A stretch of DNA of 63,842 nucleotides from an uncultured Devosia sp. (GTDB taxonomy: Bacteria > Pseudomonadota > Alphaproteobacteria > Rhizobiales > Devosiaceae). Both the position numbers and the translations under genes were made by a program. The notes under the pieces were generated by a model that was not told the origin of the DNA, did not search any database, and saw only the letters and a program-made list of their open reading frames with translations. Below, one piece after another: positions 16,286 to 25,134 of this stretch (the stretch's first letter is position 1; every line of letters starts with the position of its first letter). Where the stretch lies: the NCBI RefSeq assembly GCF_913055165.1, contig NZ_CAJXJS010000019.1, forward strand, positions 1 to 63,842. The letters run 5' to 3'.

Positions 16286-18244
16286 TCACATGGTGGTGGG
16301 CAGCCAGAGCACCAGTGCCGGGAAGAGCACCAGCAGGGCCAGCCGCAGGAAATCGGACAGGACGAAGGGAAGCGCGCCACGGAAGACAGTCATCAGCGAC
16401 ACGTCGGGTTGCAGCGACCGGATGACGAACAGGTTCATTCCGAAGGGCGGCGTGATCATGCCTGTCTCAACGACGACCAGCATGATGATGCCCCACCAGA
16501 CCAGGTCGTAGCCCATGCCGAGGATGAGCGGGGTGACCAGGGGGACCGTGATGATCATCACCGCAAAGCTGTCCATGACCGAGCCGAGCAGCAGATAGAC
16601 CACCAGCAGCAGAGCGATGATGATCAGGGGGGGCAGATCCAGCCCGCCGACGAAGGCGATCAGCGTGTCGGGCAGTTGGCTGATGCCGACAAAGAATGAG
16701 AAGGTGAGCGCGCCAAAGATCAGCATGTAGATCATCGCGGTGATGGCGGTGGTTTCACCCATGACCGACAGGATTTCGCGGCGATTGAGCTTGCCGCGCA
16801 GGAGCGCCATGAGGAAGGCGCCAATCGCGCCGACGGCCGCAGATTCGGTGGCTGTGAAGATGCCCGCGTAAAGGCCGCCGATCACTGCCCCGAACAACAC
16901 CGTCACCGGACCGGCCTTGGCCAGTGCCGCGCGGCGTTCTCCCGGCACGCGCGGCTGTGGCGCGGGCGCCGCGTCAGGGTTGAGCCGCACGACCAAGGTG
17001 ATCGTGACGAGATAGAGCGACATCGCGAGCAGGCCCGGCACGACAGCGGCGACAAAGAGCTGGCCGATTGATGCCTCGGTCAGCAACGCAAAGAGGACGA
17101 TTGGGGCCGAGGGCGGGATCAGGGCGCCGAGCGTACCGCCTGCCGCCACGGTGCCGACAGAAAGCGTGCTCGAGTAACCGGCCGCGCGCATCTGTGGCAG
17201 CGATATGCGTCCAAACGCTGCCACCGTGGCCAGTGATGAGCCGGTGACGGCGCCAAATCCGGCGCACCCGCCGACCGTTGCCAAGGCGAGGCCACCGCGC
17301 AGATTGCCCAGGACGGACCTGGCCAGGCGATAGACGTCGTCCGAAAGGCCGGCGACCATGGCGAAGGCGCCCATGAGCAGGAAGAGCGGTAGAGCGGCGA
17401 CCTGGGGATTGGTGAGGAAACCGACAGTTTCCGAGGAAAGCACGCTGAAAGCGGGCTTCCAACCTAGGAACAAGGCGGTGCCGACCAGGCCCATCAGGCC
17501 CATCACGGCGGAAACGGGGACCAGCAGAAGCAGAAGCAGCCACAGCAGGATCATCCCGATCCCAACCGACACGGCGGGGGCGGTGGTGACAATGTCGGAA
17601 AGCTGGTCGAAGTTGGCGAGGCCGGTACCTACCAGTCCGAGGATGGTCACGACGGTGACCGCGAGGAGCGCCCACACAATCGGGTGCGTCCTGCCGGTCT
17701 CGTCCTCCGTGGACTGAATGGCTCGGTAGAGATCGAGCGCGGCCAGTGTCGCTTGCACGACCGCCGTTGCCCACACGAGGACGGCGATCGTCAGCAGGAA
17801 GGGGCCGACGGGCCAACCCAGGATCGGCGTCGTGCGACCCTCGGTGAATAGGCGCATGGCGTGCCCCTGCACCTGCTGGGCAAGCAGCAGGAGAAACAGC
17901 AGCAGCAGGACTGACCCAGCTGCATCCAGCCAGCGCCGGAGGCGCGGTCCGATGAAGACGCCAATCAGGTCGATGCGCAAATGCACACTTTGGGCTGTAG
18001 CAGCCGGCAATGTGGCGGCGACGGCCACGGAGAAGAGCATCGCCACGACTTCATTCATGGCGACGATGCCACCAAGCCCGGCCCAGCGCAGCAACACGGC
18101 GACTACGGTCACCCCGGCCACAATGAGCATGCCGATGACCCCGGCGAAGGCCACGGGCTGAGTAATCTTGCGGAGCACGGCTTCAACGGCTTCAGGACGG
18201 ATCAGTGGTGATCCTGCATGGCTATTGGTGGGGGACGTTTCCAT
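16286..18244 (-). CDS. TRAP transporter permease, fused DctQ-DctM
   Basis: About 652 residues. The N-terminal 190 residues hold four hydrophobic helices of the small DctQ-type subunit, and the rest is a DctM-type large subunit with about twelve helices and the conserved GFGAVTGSSLATVAAFGRISLP-like segment (in two blocks near residue 350). With the periplasmic protein encoded upstream it forms a sodium-driven importer for organic acids. Fusion of the two subunits is common in TRAP systems. ATG 18244 is preferred because the GGAGGAG box abuts the ATG at 18250. The stop overlaps an in-frame GTG of the next gene. Confidence 0.9.
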   Translation of the reverse strand: METSPTNSHAGSPLIRPEAVEAVLRKITQPVAFAGVIGMLIVAGVTVVAVLLRWAGLGGIVAMNEVVAMLFSVAVAATLPAATAQSVHLRIDLIGVFIGPRLRRWLDAAGSVLLLLFLLLLAQQVQGHAMRLFTEGRTTPILGWPVGPFLLTIAVLVWATAVVQATLAALDLYRAIQSTEDETGRTHPIVWALLAVTVVTILGLVGTGLANFDQLSDIVTTAPAVSVGIGMILLWLLLLLLVPVSAVMGLMGLVGTALFLGWKPAFSVLSSETVGFLTNPQVAALPLFLLMGAFAMVAGLSDDVYRLARSVLGNLRGGLALATVGGCAGFGAVTGSSLATVAAFGRISLPQMRAAGYSSTLSVGTVAAGGTLGALIPPSAPIVLFALLTEASIGQLFVAAVVPGLLAMSLYLVTITLVVRLNPDAAPAPQPRVPGERRAALAKAGPVTVLFGAVIGGLYAGIFTATESAAVGAIGAFLMALLRGKLNRREILSVMGETTAITAMIYMLIFGALTFSFFVGISQLPDTLIAFVGGLDLPPLIIIALLLVVYLLLGSVMDSFAVMIITVPLVTPLILGMGYDLVWWGIIMLVVVETGMITPPFGMNLFVIRSLQPDVSLMTVFRGALPFVLSDFLRLALLVLFPALVLWLPTTM

Positions 18245-18337
18245 GATCATCTCCTCCTCACGTGCCAAGACGGGCAGGTGCCTTCCGCCTACGGTCGGGT
18301 GCGGGGCAAGCAATGCTCGCCCCGCCACGCCGGGGCG

Positions 18338-19336
18338 TCAGTTGGCCCGGGCCTCGGCCAGCAGGGCCGAGTAGCGATCAAGGATGACCGCGCCACCCTC
18401 GGTTCGACCCAGCCAGTCGGCAATGACCGGTTCCATTCGGGCGATCCATTGGGCGGATTGCTCCATGTCCGGGCTGACCACCTCGTGCCCGCCCTTGGCA
18501 ATCAGGCCGCCGCGGATACCGGCCTCCTGCTCGTCGAAGAACTGGCCCAGAAGACGAGTCTGTTCTTCACCGGAATGACGCATGATGATCTCGCGGGCCT
18601 CTTCGGAAAGGCCTTCCCACACGCTGCGGCTGATGAAGACCATGCCGACCACCGTGCCCACGGGAGCCTCGATGTGGTAGCTGGTGATTTCGTCCATGCG
18701 GAAGGGCGGGAAGGCCGTCCACGGCACGAGACGCCCATCGGCGGTCCCACGCTGGATCGCCTCATAGGCATCGGCCGGATTAATGGACTGCGGAACGCCA
18801 CCCAGGGCTTGCACCACACCCGAATTGGTCTGCGAACCGGCGATGATCCGGGCTCCGCCCAGGTCTTCAAGTGACGCCAGTGGCTTGCTGAGGTGAATGC
18901 CCGACTGCGGAAAGACCGTGAGGTAGAGCGGCACGATGTCGTGGTACTCGGCGTCGAGATAGCCCTCTGTATAGAGCCGCCAGAAGGCCACCGAGGCAGC
19001 TTCGCCGCTGCCGGGCATATTGGGCAACTCAACTACCGATGTCAGTGGAAATCGTCCGCCCACCATAGTCATGATGCCCCAGGAAATCGGCACGACGCCG
19101 TCCTTGACGCGGTCGTAGAAATTGACCGGATTGGCCACGGTGAACCCGTGCTGCACGTCGATTTCGACGATGCCTTCACCATCGGCGCTGATCCGCTGCG
19201 CCCAGCCATCAAAGATGACCGTCGAAATCGGTCCCTGCGGCGGGCTGGCGGTCGCAAAGGTCAGGGTTTCGGCAGCCTGAGACGGCATGGCCAGCAGGGA
19301 CGCGCCGACCAGCAGCGCGGTCAATCGATTGATCAT
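18338..19336 (-). CDS. TRAP transporter substrate-binding protein (DctP-type)
   Basis: A 332-residue periplasmic protein with a signal peptide (MINRLTALLVGASLLAMPSQ, cleaved after AQA-like SQA/AAE) and a DctP-type fold; the segment GARIIAGSQTNSGVVQALGG holds the binding-helix region where an arginine usually contacts the ligand's carboxylate. First gene of the catabolic operon, so the imported acid is probably the pathway substrate. GGAGGAG stands just before the start. Expression should depend on the divergent LysR gene. Confidence 0.88.
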   Translation of the reverse strand: MINRLTALLVGASLLAMPSQAAETLTFATASPPQGPISTVIFDGWAQRISADGEGIVEIDVQHGFTVANPVNFYDRVKDGVVPISWGIMTMVGGRFPLTSVVELPNMPGSGEAASVAFWRLYTEGYLDAEYHDIVPLYLTVFPQSGIHLSKPLASLEDLGGARIIAGSQTNSGVVQALGGVPQSINPADAYEAIQRGTADGRLVPWTAFPPFRMDEITSYHIEAPVGTVVGMVFISRSVWEGLSEEAREIIMRHSGEEQTRLLGQFFDEQEAGIRGGLIAKGGHEVVSPDMEQSAQWIARMEPVIADWLGRTEGGAVILDRYSALLAEARAN

Positions 19337-19411
19337 GATCTCCTCCAAGAGTTTTGGCCCGGTCTGCGCCGCGCTCCGATCTTGGGTAGCTCACGAGCAA
19401 TCATTGATAAA

Positions 19412-19426
19412 ATCGAAAGATCAGAT
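19412..19426. promoter_or_regulatory. Candidate LysR (NodD-like) operator in the divergent promoter region
   Basis: The 119 bp between the TRAP operon and the LysR gene contain ATC (19412-19414), nine bases and GAT (19424-19426). ATC-N9-GAT is the core described for NodD boxes, and the regulator's N-terminus is NodD-like. Its position 30 bp before the regulator's start fits shared autoregulation and activation of the operon. Confidence 0.45.
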
Positions 19427-19455
19427 ATCTTCCATTGGAAAAATCAGAGGCGTCC

Positions 19456-20448
19456 ATGCGATTCAAGGGCTTCGATCTCAACCTGCTGGTGGCGCTCGAT
19501 TATCTGTTGACTGAGCAGTCGGTCACGCGCGCTGCCGAGCGGCTCTATCGCAATCAATCGACTGTGAGCGCCATTCTCGCGCGGCTGCGGGAGCACTTTG
19601 ACGACGACCTTCTGGTCCAGGTCGGGCGGGAAATGGTCCCCACGGCGCGTGGGGTGGAACTGGCTACCAAGGTGCGCGATCTGCTTCTGCGCATAGACGC
19701 CACGATCCTGACAGCTTCGGAATTCGATCCGGTTGCGAGCGAGCGTGCCGTCCGGATTTTTGCCTCCGACTATGTGATGATCGCCGGCCTGGCAGACGCC
19801 TTGCGGATCATTCAGCAAAAGGCGCCCAGGCTCAAACTGACCATCATGCAGCCAAGCCAGTTTCAGCGTGGCACGGAATCCCCCGCGGCCCTGCTGGAAA
19901 AGGGCGAGATCGAACTTCTGGTCATGCCGCAGAATTTCATGTCAGAAGCGCATCCGCGCTTGCCGCTGTTTACCGAAACCGTGTGTGGCCTCGTGAGCCG
20001 CGACAATGCCGATGTCGGGACAAAAGTGAGCACTGCCGACTTCCTGCAGATGCGCCACGCAACCGTCGGGTTCGGGCCCGGAGCGACCCCATCCTATGAG
20101 GCCTGGTTCAACCGGGAGTTTGGCGAAGACCTCAGGCATATCGACATTGTCGCCGGCTCTTTCACGACCATGCCCTTCCTGCTGCCAGGCACGAAGCGGA
20201 TTGCGCTAGCACATCGCCGGCTGGCCGTTGCCTACACTAAGATGCTGCCGCTGCGCATTGTCGAAACCGAGTTCTCCATCCCGCCATTGGTCGAAGCTGT
20301 CCAATGGCATCAGTACACCAACACCGACAGGGCCCTGATGTGGGTGCGCGACCAGATCGTCGACCTGATGAGCGACAGCGCAGCAGAACGGCAGCAGGCC
20401 TCAATACAAGCTGAAGACCGACAGTTGAACGAAGAGGGCGAATTCTAG
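19456..20448 (+). CDS. LysR-family transcriptional regulator, NodD-like
   Basis: A 330-residue LysR regulator. The winged helix-turn-helix starts MRFKGFDLNLLVALDYLL and contains SVTRAAERLYRNQSTVSAIL, the pattern of the NodD/PcpR subgroup that senses aromatic compounds; a periplasmic-binding-like effector domain spans about residues 95-300. It is divergent from the catabolic operon, so it most likely activates it in response to the substrate or an intermediate. ATG 19456 is preceded by AGAGG; an in-frame TTG 21 bp upstream has no ribosome-binding site. Confidence 0.9.
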   Translation: MRFKGFDLNLLVALDYLLTEQSVTRAAERLYRNQSTVSAILARLREHFDDDLLVQVGREMVPTARGVELATKVRDLLLRIDATILTASEFDPVASERAVRIFASDYVMIAGLADALRIIQQKAPRLKLTIMQPSQFQRGTESPAALLEKGEIELLVMPQNFMSEAHPRLPLFTETVCGLVSRDNADVGTKVSTADFLQMRHATVGFGPGATPSYEAWFNREFGEDLRHIDIVAGSFTTMPFLLPGTKRIALAHRRLAVAYTKMLPLRIVETEFSIPPLVEAVQWHQYTNTDRALMWVRDQIVDLMSDSAAERQQASIQAEDRQLNEEGEF

Positions 20449-20488
20449 CCCTGTCGCACCTTCGTTCGGAGGTCTCGAGCCTCGTGCC

Positions 20489-21160
20489 CTAGAACTTGTA
20501 GTTGATGCCGGCGCGGACCAGGGAGAACCGATGCGCAATGTCGCGATTGCCCGTGGGCAGGCCGGCATAAGCCTGCGAACCCAGGTCAACATAGAGATAT
20601 TCGGCCTTGATCGAGATATCGCTGGTCGCTTGCGCCTCGAGGCCAAGACCTGCTGTCCAGCCGATATGATTGGCGGTCTGCGAGGTGACGACGCCTGTGC
20701 TTTCCTGGGCGACGCCGCGGCCGAAGGCGAGACCGCCGGTGGCATAGGGCATGACCTGGCCGATGGTGACACCGGCGCGGCCGCGCGCCGTGCCGAAAAA
20801 GTCGGTCTTGGCTTCGAAGGTGCCGCCGGCAATCGGTTCGCTATGGCCGATGCTGGCCCATTGCAGATCGGCTTCGCCGCCGATCACGAAGCCGCCCATG
20901 TCCATATTATAGCCCGCCTGGGCACCCAGGGCCCAGCCGGCGCTGTTATTGTTGACCTGTCCGGCCGGCAGCGCCGGATTGATAACCGTGGTGCCCCAGG
21001 CATAACCGCCGCTGACGCCGGCATAAAACCCGCTCCATTGTGCGGCACTGGTCGCGCCATAAATGGGGGAGGTGCTGTTGCTGTTCCAGCTGAGATCGGC
21101 TGCCGGCGCGGCAGTGGACGCCGCCGCCAGGGCGAAAAGGGCAATGGCTGAATGACGCAT
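20489..21160 (-). CDS. Outer-membrane beta-barrel protein (Omp25/Omp31-like)
   Basis: A 223-residue protein with a signal peptide (MRHSAIALFALAAASTAAPAADL) followed by a small barrel with alternating aromatic strands (WSGFYAGVSGGYAWG, GRAGVTIGQVMPYATGG, IKAEYLYVDLG) and the terminal strand RAGINYKF ending in phenylalanine, as BAM substrates do. It resembles Omp25/Omp31 and heat-resistant-agglutinin barrels of Hyphomicrobiales. The start at 21160 has GAGG at good spacing. It is convergent with the LysR gene and appears monocistronic. Confidence 0.85.
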   Translation of the reverse strand: MRHSAIALFALAAASTAAPAADLSWNSNSTSPIYGATSAAQWSGFYAGVSGGYAWGTTVINPALPAGQVNNNSAGWALGAQAGYNMDMGGFVIGGEADLQWASIGHSEPIAGGTFEAKTDFFGTARGRAGVTIGQVMPYATGGLAFGRGVAQESTGVVTSQTANHIGWTAGLGLEAQATSDISIKAEYLYVDLGSQAYAGLPTGNRDIAHRFSLVRAGINYKF

Positions 21161-21266
21161 GGAAGCCTCGCACGTTAAGACCATGGCGACATTTCGCGCC
21201 AATTTCTTAACGGCCCGGTAAGCAACAGGGTTAACGGGGCTGGTTTGTGTTCACATCCGCCTTTGT

Positions 21267-22754
21267 TCAGGCAGCGTCGTTGATCAGCCCCTCGGCCAAG
21301 CCATATTCATGCAGTTTGCGATAGAGCGTCGACCGCCCGATGCCCAGGGCCCTGGCCACACGGGACATGCGACCATCGTGATGCTCGATGGCGAAGGCAA
21401 TCGCCTCGCGCTCGATCTCGGCAAGGGCCTGCAACTCGCCGCTTTCCGACAGGAATCGGTCGCGGGTGGCGGGGAGTTCCGGGGGCAGGGCTGGTGCACG
21501 GGCCGTAGCGGCGTCGATATGGACCGGAGCGCTGGGTGCCGGGATATTCTGGACCACACGCACTGCCTCCTCGCGACCGGCGGCCTGGGCCAGAACTTGC
21601 GGGAAATCCTGGGTTTCAAGGAAGGCGCCGTCGCTGAGCACGATTGCCCGGTAGATGGCGTTTTCGAGCTGCCGCACATTGCCGGGCCAGTCATAGCTGG
21701 AGAGCAACTGGGTGACGGCGGGCGAGACCCCCAGAATGCGCTTGCCGGCCTCGGCCGAGAATCGGGCGATGAAATGGTCGATCAGCGCCGGCAGATCCTC
21801 CAGCCGCTCGCGCAGCGGCGGCACGTAAATGGGGAAGACGTTGAGCCGGTAGTAAAGATCCTCGCGAAATTCCCCGGATTTGGCCAGATTGAGCAAGCGC
21901 CGATTGGTCGCCGAGATCAGCCGCACATTGACCTTTTCGGGTTTGCTGGCGCCCACCGGCTCGATTTCCCCTTCCTGCAGGGCGCGGAGCAGCTTGACCT
22001 GGGTTTCCAGTGGCAGTTCGCCAACCTCGTCCAGAAACAGCGTACCGCCATGCGCCTCAGTAAACTTGCCGGGCTGGTCGGCATGCGCACCGGTGAAGGC
22101 GCCCTTTTTGTGCCCGAACAGTACCGACTCGACCAGATTGGGGGGAATGGCACCGCAGTTGACGGTGACGAAAGGCTTGCCGGCGCGATCGCCCGTGCCC
22201 TGGATGATGCGGGCGATCAGTTCCTTGCCGACCCCGGACTCGCCTTCGATCAATACCGGGATAGTGCTTTTGGCAGCTTTGGCGCACAGGGTCAGAACGC
22301 GTGCCATGGCCGGGGCGGATGCGATCATGTCCTTTTGGCTGAAGGTGCCGGAGCGCCGCGCACGCTCGGCACGGATCGCAGCTTCCAGAGCGTCCAGCTT
22401 CATGGCGTTACGCAAGGATATGACCAGCCGTTCGGGAGCCACGGGCTTGACGAAGAAGTCGGCCGCGCCCTGACGCATGGCCGAAATCACGGTCTCCAGT
22501 GAGGCGTTCGCGGTCTGGATGATCACCGGTGTCGTGATCCCTTCCTTGCGCATGGCCTCCAGGACGCCCATGCCGTCAAGGTCGGGCATGACGAGGTCAA
22601 GGATCATGGCACCGAGCTGTGGGTCCTCGCGCAGAATAGCAAGGGCCTGCTCACCGCCAGTAGCGGTTATGGGCTTGAACCCGGCACGATTGGCGACCTC
22701 GGAGGTCAGCCGCAATTGCACCGGATCGTCATCCACCACCAGAACACGCGTCAT
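21267..22754 (-). CDS. NtrC-family sigma-54-dependent response regulator
   Basis: A 495-residue three-domain protein: receiver (D53 in AMILDLVMPD is the phosphoacceptor, D8-D10 the acidic pocket, K103 the conserved lysine), AAA+ (Walker A GESGVGKE 171-178, the intact sigma-54 contact loop GAFTGA 218-223, Walker B TLFLDE about 238-243) and a Fis-type helix-turn-helix at the end (RMSRVARALGIGRSTLYRKLHEYG in parts, about 463-486). No sensor kinase gene is adjacent, so it is an orphan here. The intact GAFTGA loop says it should activate sigma-54 promoters. Confidence 0.9.
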   Translation of the reverse strand: MTRVLVVDDDPVQLRLTSEVANRAGFKPITATGGEQALAILREDPQLGAMILDLVMPDLDGMGVLEAMRKEGITTPVIIQTANASLETVISAMRQGAADFFVKPVAPERLVISLRNAMKLDALEAAIRAERARRSGTFSQKDMIASAPAMARVLTLCAKAAKSTIPVLIEGESGVGKELIARIIQGTGDRAGKPFVTVNCGAIPPNLVESVLFGHKKGAFTGAHADQPGKFTEAHGGTLFLDEVGELPLETQVKLLRALQEGEIEPVGASKPEKVNVRLISATNRRLLNLAKSGEFREDLYYRLNVFPIYVPPLRERLEDLPALIDHFIARFSAEAGKRILGVSPAVTQLLSSYDWPGNVRQLENAIYRAIVLSDGAFLETQDFPQVLAQAAGREEAVRVVQNIPAPSAPVHIDAATARAPALPPELPATRDRFLSESGELQALAEIEREAIAFAIEHHDGRMSRVARALGIGRSTLYRKLHEYGLAEGLINDAA

Positions 22755-22865
22755 ATGTACCCCAAAACCTGTTCGTTCGGCACGAATCGCGTTGTGCCGT
22801 TTTGGGAAAGACGATGCCCCCCGCTTCTTAAGGGGATGTTAAGCCTAGTGAATTTGCCTGCTGTG

Positions 22866-22902
22866 AGAAAAGAAAAAGGGCCGCGGCGCTAAGCCGTGAC
22901 CC
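22866..22902 (-). terminator. Intrinsic terminator downstream of the DUF465 gene
   Basis: On the minus strand a GC-rich stem (22893-22902 with 22878-22887, one mismatch and one G-U pair) is followed by TTTTTCTTTT. It closes the small gene at 22934-23110. Confidence 0.65.
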
Positions 22903-22933
22903 TCCAGAGCTCTAGATGATGGTTGCCGCTGCC

Positions 22934-23110
22934 TTATTGCCGTGTGGCGCTCTGGAGCTTGTAGAGTTCGTCCTTCACTTCGAGTTTCTTGCGCTTGAGT
23001 GCTGCAACCATCAAGTCGTCGGCGAGCCGGTTTTGCGACTCTGTCTGGATCATCCGATCCAGTTCCTGGTGGCGGCGTTCGAGCGCTGCGATGTGGCCTT
23101 CAGTCGTCAT
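22934..23110 (-). CDS. YdcH/DUF465-family small protein
   Basis: A 58-residue helical protein (HIAALERRHQELDRMI ... LKRKKLEVKDELYKL), the DUF465 pattern of a short antiparallel coiled coil. Function unknown. AGGAG stands 5 nt before ATG 23110. It is divergent from a second DUF465 gene at 23263. Confidence 0.82.
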   Translation of the reverse strand: MTTEGHIAALERRHQELDRMIQTESQNRLADDLMVAALKRKKLEVKDELYKLQSATRQ

Positions 23111-23262
23111 AGCAACTCCTTTCAGCGTGTTGGACGCGGGTATCGTCACAAATATTTCATCCTTTGTCGACGCCGTTCGGCAGGGGTGGGGAATTCAGAT
23201 GCAAAACTCTGCGTGATCGGTTAACCAAGGCTGAGATTTGGCGCTTGAGAGTTCCGCTACAC

Positions 23263-23478
23263 ATGTTGTCGCTGACCAAGGAACAGGAAACCCAGTTGAG
23301 CATCGAACTGGCCACAAAACGCCAGGAACATGCCGATCTCGACGCGGCCATCCATACATTGACCCAGTCGCAGTTGGCCGATCGGATGCTGATCCAGCGC
23401 CTCAAGAAGCGGAAGTTGTCGCTCAAGGATCGCATCGTTCAACTCGAGAATATTCTATTGCCCGACATCATCGCCTGA
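23263..23478 (+). CDS. DUF465-family small protein
   Basis: A 71-residue helical protein (IELATKRQEHADLDAAIHTL ... LKKRKLSLKDRIVQLENIL) with the same helix-turn-helix coiled-coil layout and the conserved basic LKKRKL turn as its divergent neighbour. The start at 23263 matches the family's N-terminus although the ribosome-binding site is weak. Function unknown; probably a duplicate of the 22934-23110 gene. Confidence 0.8.
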   Translation: MLSLTKEQETQLSIELATKRQEHADLDAAIHTLTQSQLADRMLIQRLKKRKLSLKDRIVQLENILLPDIIA

Positions 23479-23552
23479 CCGCCTCGCCGCCTTGAGTTGT
23501 GGCAGGAATTGGGCTAATTGCGCGCTTTGCGGAGCGGCACGGGGGAATCGCC

Positions 23553-24044
23553 ATGCTCAAGCCACCGGTTGCCATCGTCATGGGCAGCCAGTCGGACTGG
23601 CCCACTATGCGGCTGGCCGCCGAAACCCTCGAAACCCTTGAAGTGGAATATGAGGCGCGCATCGTCTCGGCGCATCGCACGCCCGAGCGCATGGTGGACT
23701 TTGCCACCAATGCCCGCGCCGAGGGTGTCAAAGTCATCATAGCCGGCGCCGGCGGTGCGGCTCATCTGCCGGGCATGATTGCGGCCATGACCACGCTGCC
23801 GGTGTTTGGCGTGCCGGTGCGCTCCAAGGCCCTCTCCGGCATGGATAGTCTTTATTCCATCGTCCAGATGCCCGGCGGCATTCCCGTGGGCACATTGGCC
23901 ATTGGTGAGCCTGGTGCCATCAATGCCGCCTTGCTGGCCGCGGCGGTACTGGCCCTGGGCGATGATGACCTCGCCGACCGGCTCGATGCGCACCGCGCCC
24001 GCCAGACCCAGGCCGTGCCCCAGTTTCCGTCCGATATCGAGTAG
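23553..24044 (+). CDS. purE: N5-carboxyaminoimidazole ribonucleotide mutase, PurE
   Basis: A 163-residue class I PurE. The signature [14 protein letters not shown] binds the phosphate, and SAHRTPERM carries the catalytic histidine. It converts N5-CAIR to CAIR in purine synthesis and works with PurK, encoded 4 bp downstream. ATG 23553 follows a GGGGGA box; the longer upstream frame has no support. Confidence 0.95.
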   Translation: MLKPPVAIVMGSQSDWPTMRLAAETLETLEVEYEARIVSAHRTPERMVDFATNARAEGVKVIIAGAGGAAHLPGMIAAMTTLPVFGVPVRSKALSGMDSLYSIVQMPGGIPVGTLAIGEPGAINAALLAAAVLALGDDDLADRLDAHRARQTQAVPQFPSDIE

Positions 24045-24048
24045 TGCA

Positions 24049-25134
24049 TTGACCGACAAGACGACCATTCTCGCCCCTGGCTCCACAATCGGTATTCTCG
24101 GGGGCGGACAATTGGGGCGCATGCTGGCGCTGGCCGCAGCGAAGTTGGGGCTGAAGAGCCATATCTATTGCCCGGATCCGCAAAGTCCGGCCTTTGACGT
24201 GACGCCGCTCAAGACTGTTGCAGGTTACGACGATGTCGAGGCGCTCAGGACCTTCGCGGCCCAGGTCGATGTTGTCACCTATGAGTTCGAGAACGTGCCG
24301 GCGGCCACAGCCGAGGTTCTCGCCGGCATCAAGCCGCTGCGGCCCGGCGCCAATGCTCTGGCGATCTCGCAGGACCGGCTGCTCGAAAAGGGATTTCTGG
24401 CTTCCAAGAATATCCCTGTTGCGCCCTATCGGGCTGTGCACAGCCTTGATGAACTGCATCGGGCTGTGGCCGAGCTTGGTCTGCCGGCCGTACTCAAGAC
24501 CACGCGACTGGGTTATGATGGCAAGGGTCAGCGCGTGCTCCGTGAATCCGGCGACGCCGAGGCGGCCTTTGCCGAGCTTGCTCCCCACCCGCTGGTGCTC
24601 GAAGGCTTCGTGCCGTTCGAAAAGGAAATCTCGGTGGTCGTGGCGCGTGGCGCGGATGGTAGCGTGCGCAGTTTCGATGCCGCCGAGAATGTGCATCGCC
24701 ACCACATTCTCCATACCTCGACCGTACCAGCAGACATTCCGCCGGGTCTCGACAAACAGGCGGCGATGCTGGCCAAGGTCATCGTCGTGGCCCTCGACTA
24801 TGTCGGGGTGCTGGGCGTCGAATTTTTCGTGGTGCCGGGCGAGCGACCGACGCTGATGGTCAATGAGATCGCGCCGCGTGTGCACAATTCCGGGCACTGG
24901 ACCGAGGCGGTGTGCCTGACCGACCAGTTCGAGCAGCATATCCGCGCCATTGCCGGCTGGCCGCTGGGTGATCCACGCCGGATGGCTGACGTGGTGATGC
25001 AGAACCTCATCGGCGACGAGGTCGGGATGGTGCCCGACGGCCTCGATGGCGACACGCAGCCGCATCTCTATGGCAAGGCCGAAGCGCGGCCGGGCCGCAA
25101 GATGGGCCATATCAACAGGGTGGTGCGCGGTTAA
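24049..25134 (+). CDS. purK: N5-carboxyaminoimidazole ribonucleotide synthase, PurK
   Basis: A 361-residue ATP-grasp enzyme: the N-terminal IGILGGGQLGRMLA, the ATP-grasp segment VLKTTRLGYDGKGQ and the metal-binding VNEIAPRVHNSGHWT are all present. It makes N5-CAIR from AIR, ATP and bicarbonate. The best start is the TTG at 24049, which gives MTDKTTILAPGSTIGILGGG; no ATG or GTG lies in frame before the conserved glycine loop. Co-transcribed with purE; it overlaps the convergent hydrolase gene by 4 bp. Confidence 0.95.
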   Translation: MTDKTTILAPGSTIGILGGGQLGRMLALAAAKLGLKSHIYCPDPQSPAFDVTPLKTVAGYDDVEALRTFAAQVDVVTYEFENVPAATAEVLAGIKPLRPGANALAISQDRLLEKGFLASKNIPVAPYRAVHSLDELHRAVAELGLPAVLKTTRLGYDGKGQRVLRESGDAEAAFAELAPHPLVLEGFVPFEKEISVVVARGADGSVRSFDAAENVHRHHILHTSTVPADIPPGLDKQAAMLAKVIVVALDYVGVLGVEFFVVPGERPTLMVNEIAPRVHNSGHWTEAVCLTDQFEQHIRAIAGWPLGDPRRMADVVMQNLIGDEVGMVPDGLDGDTQPHLYGKAEARPGRKMGHINRVVRG

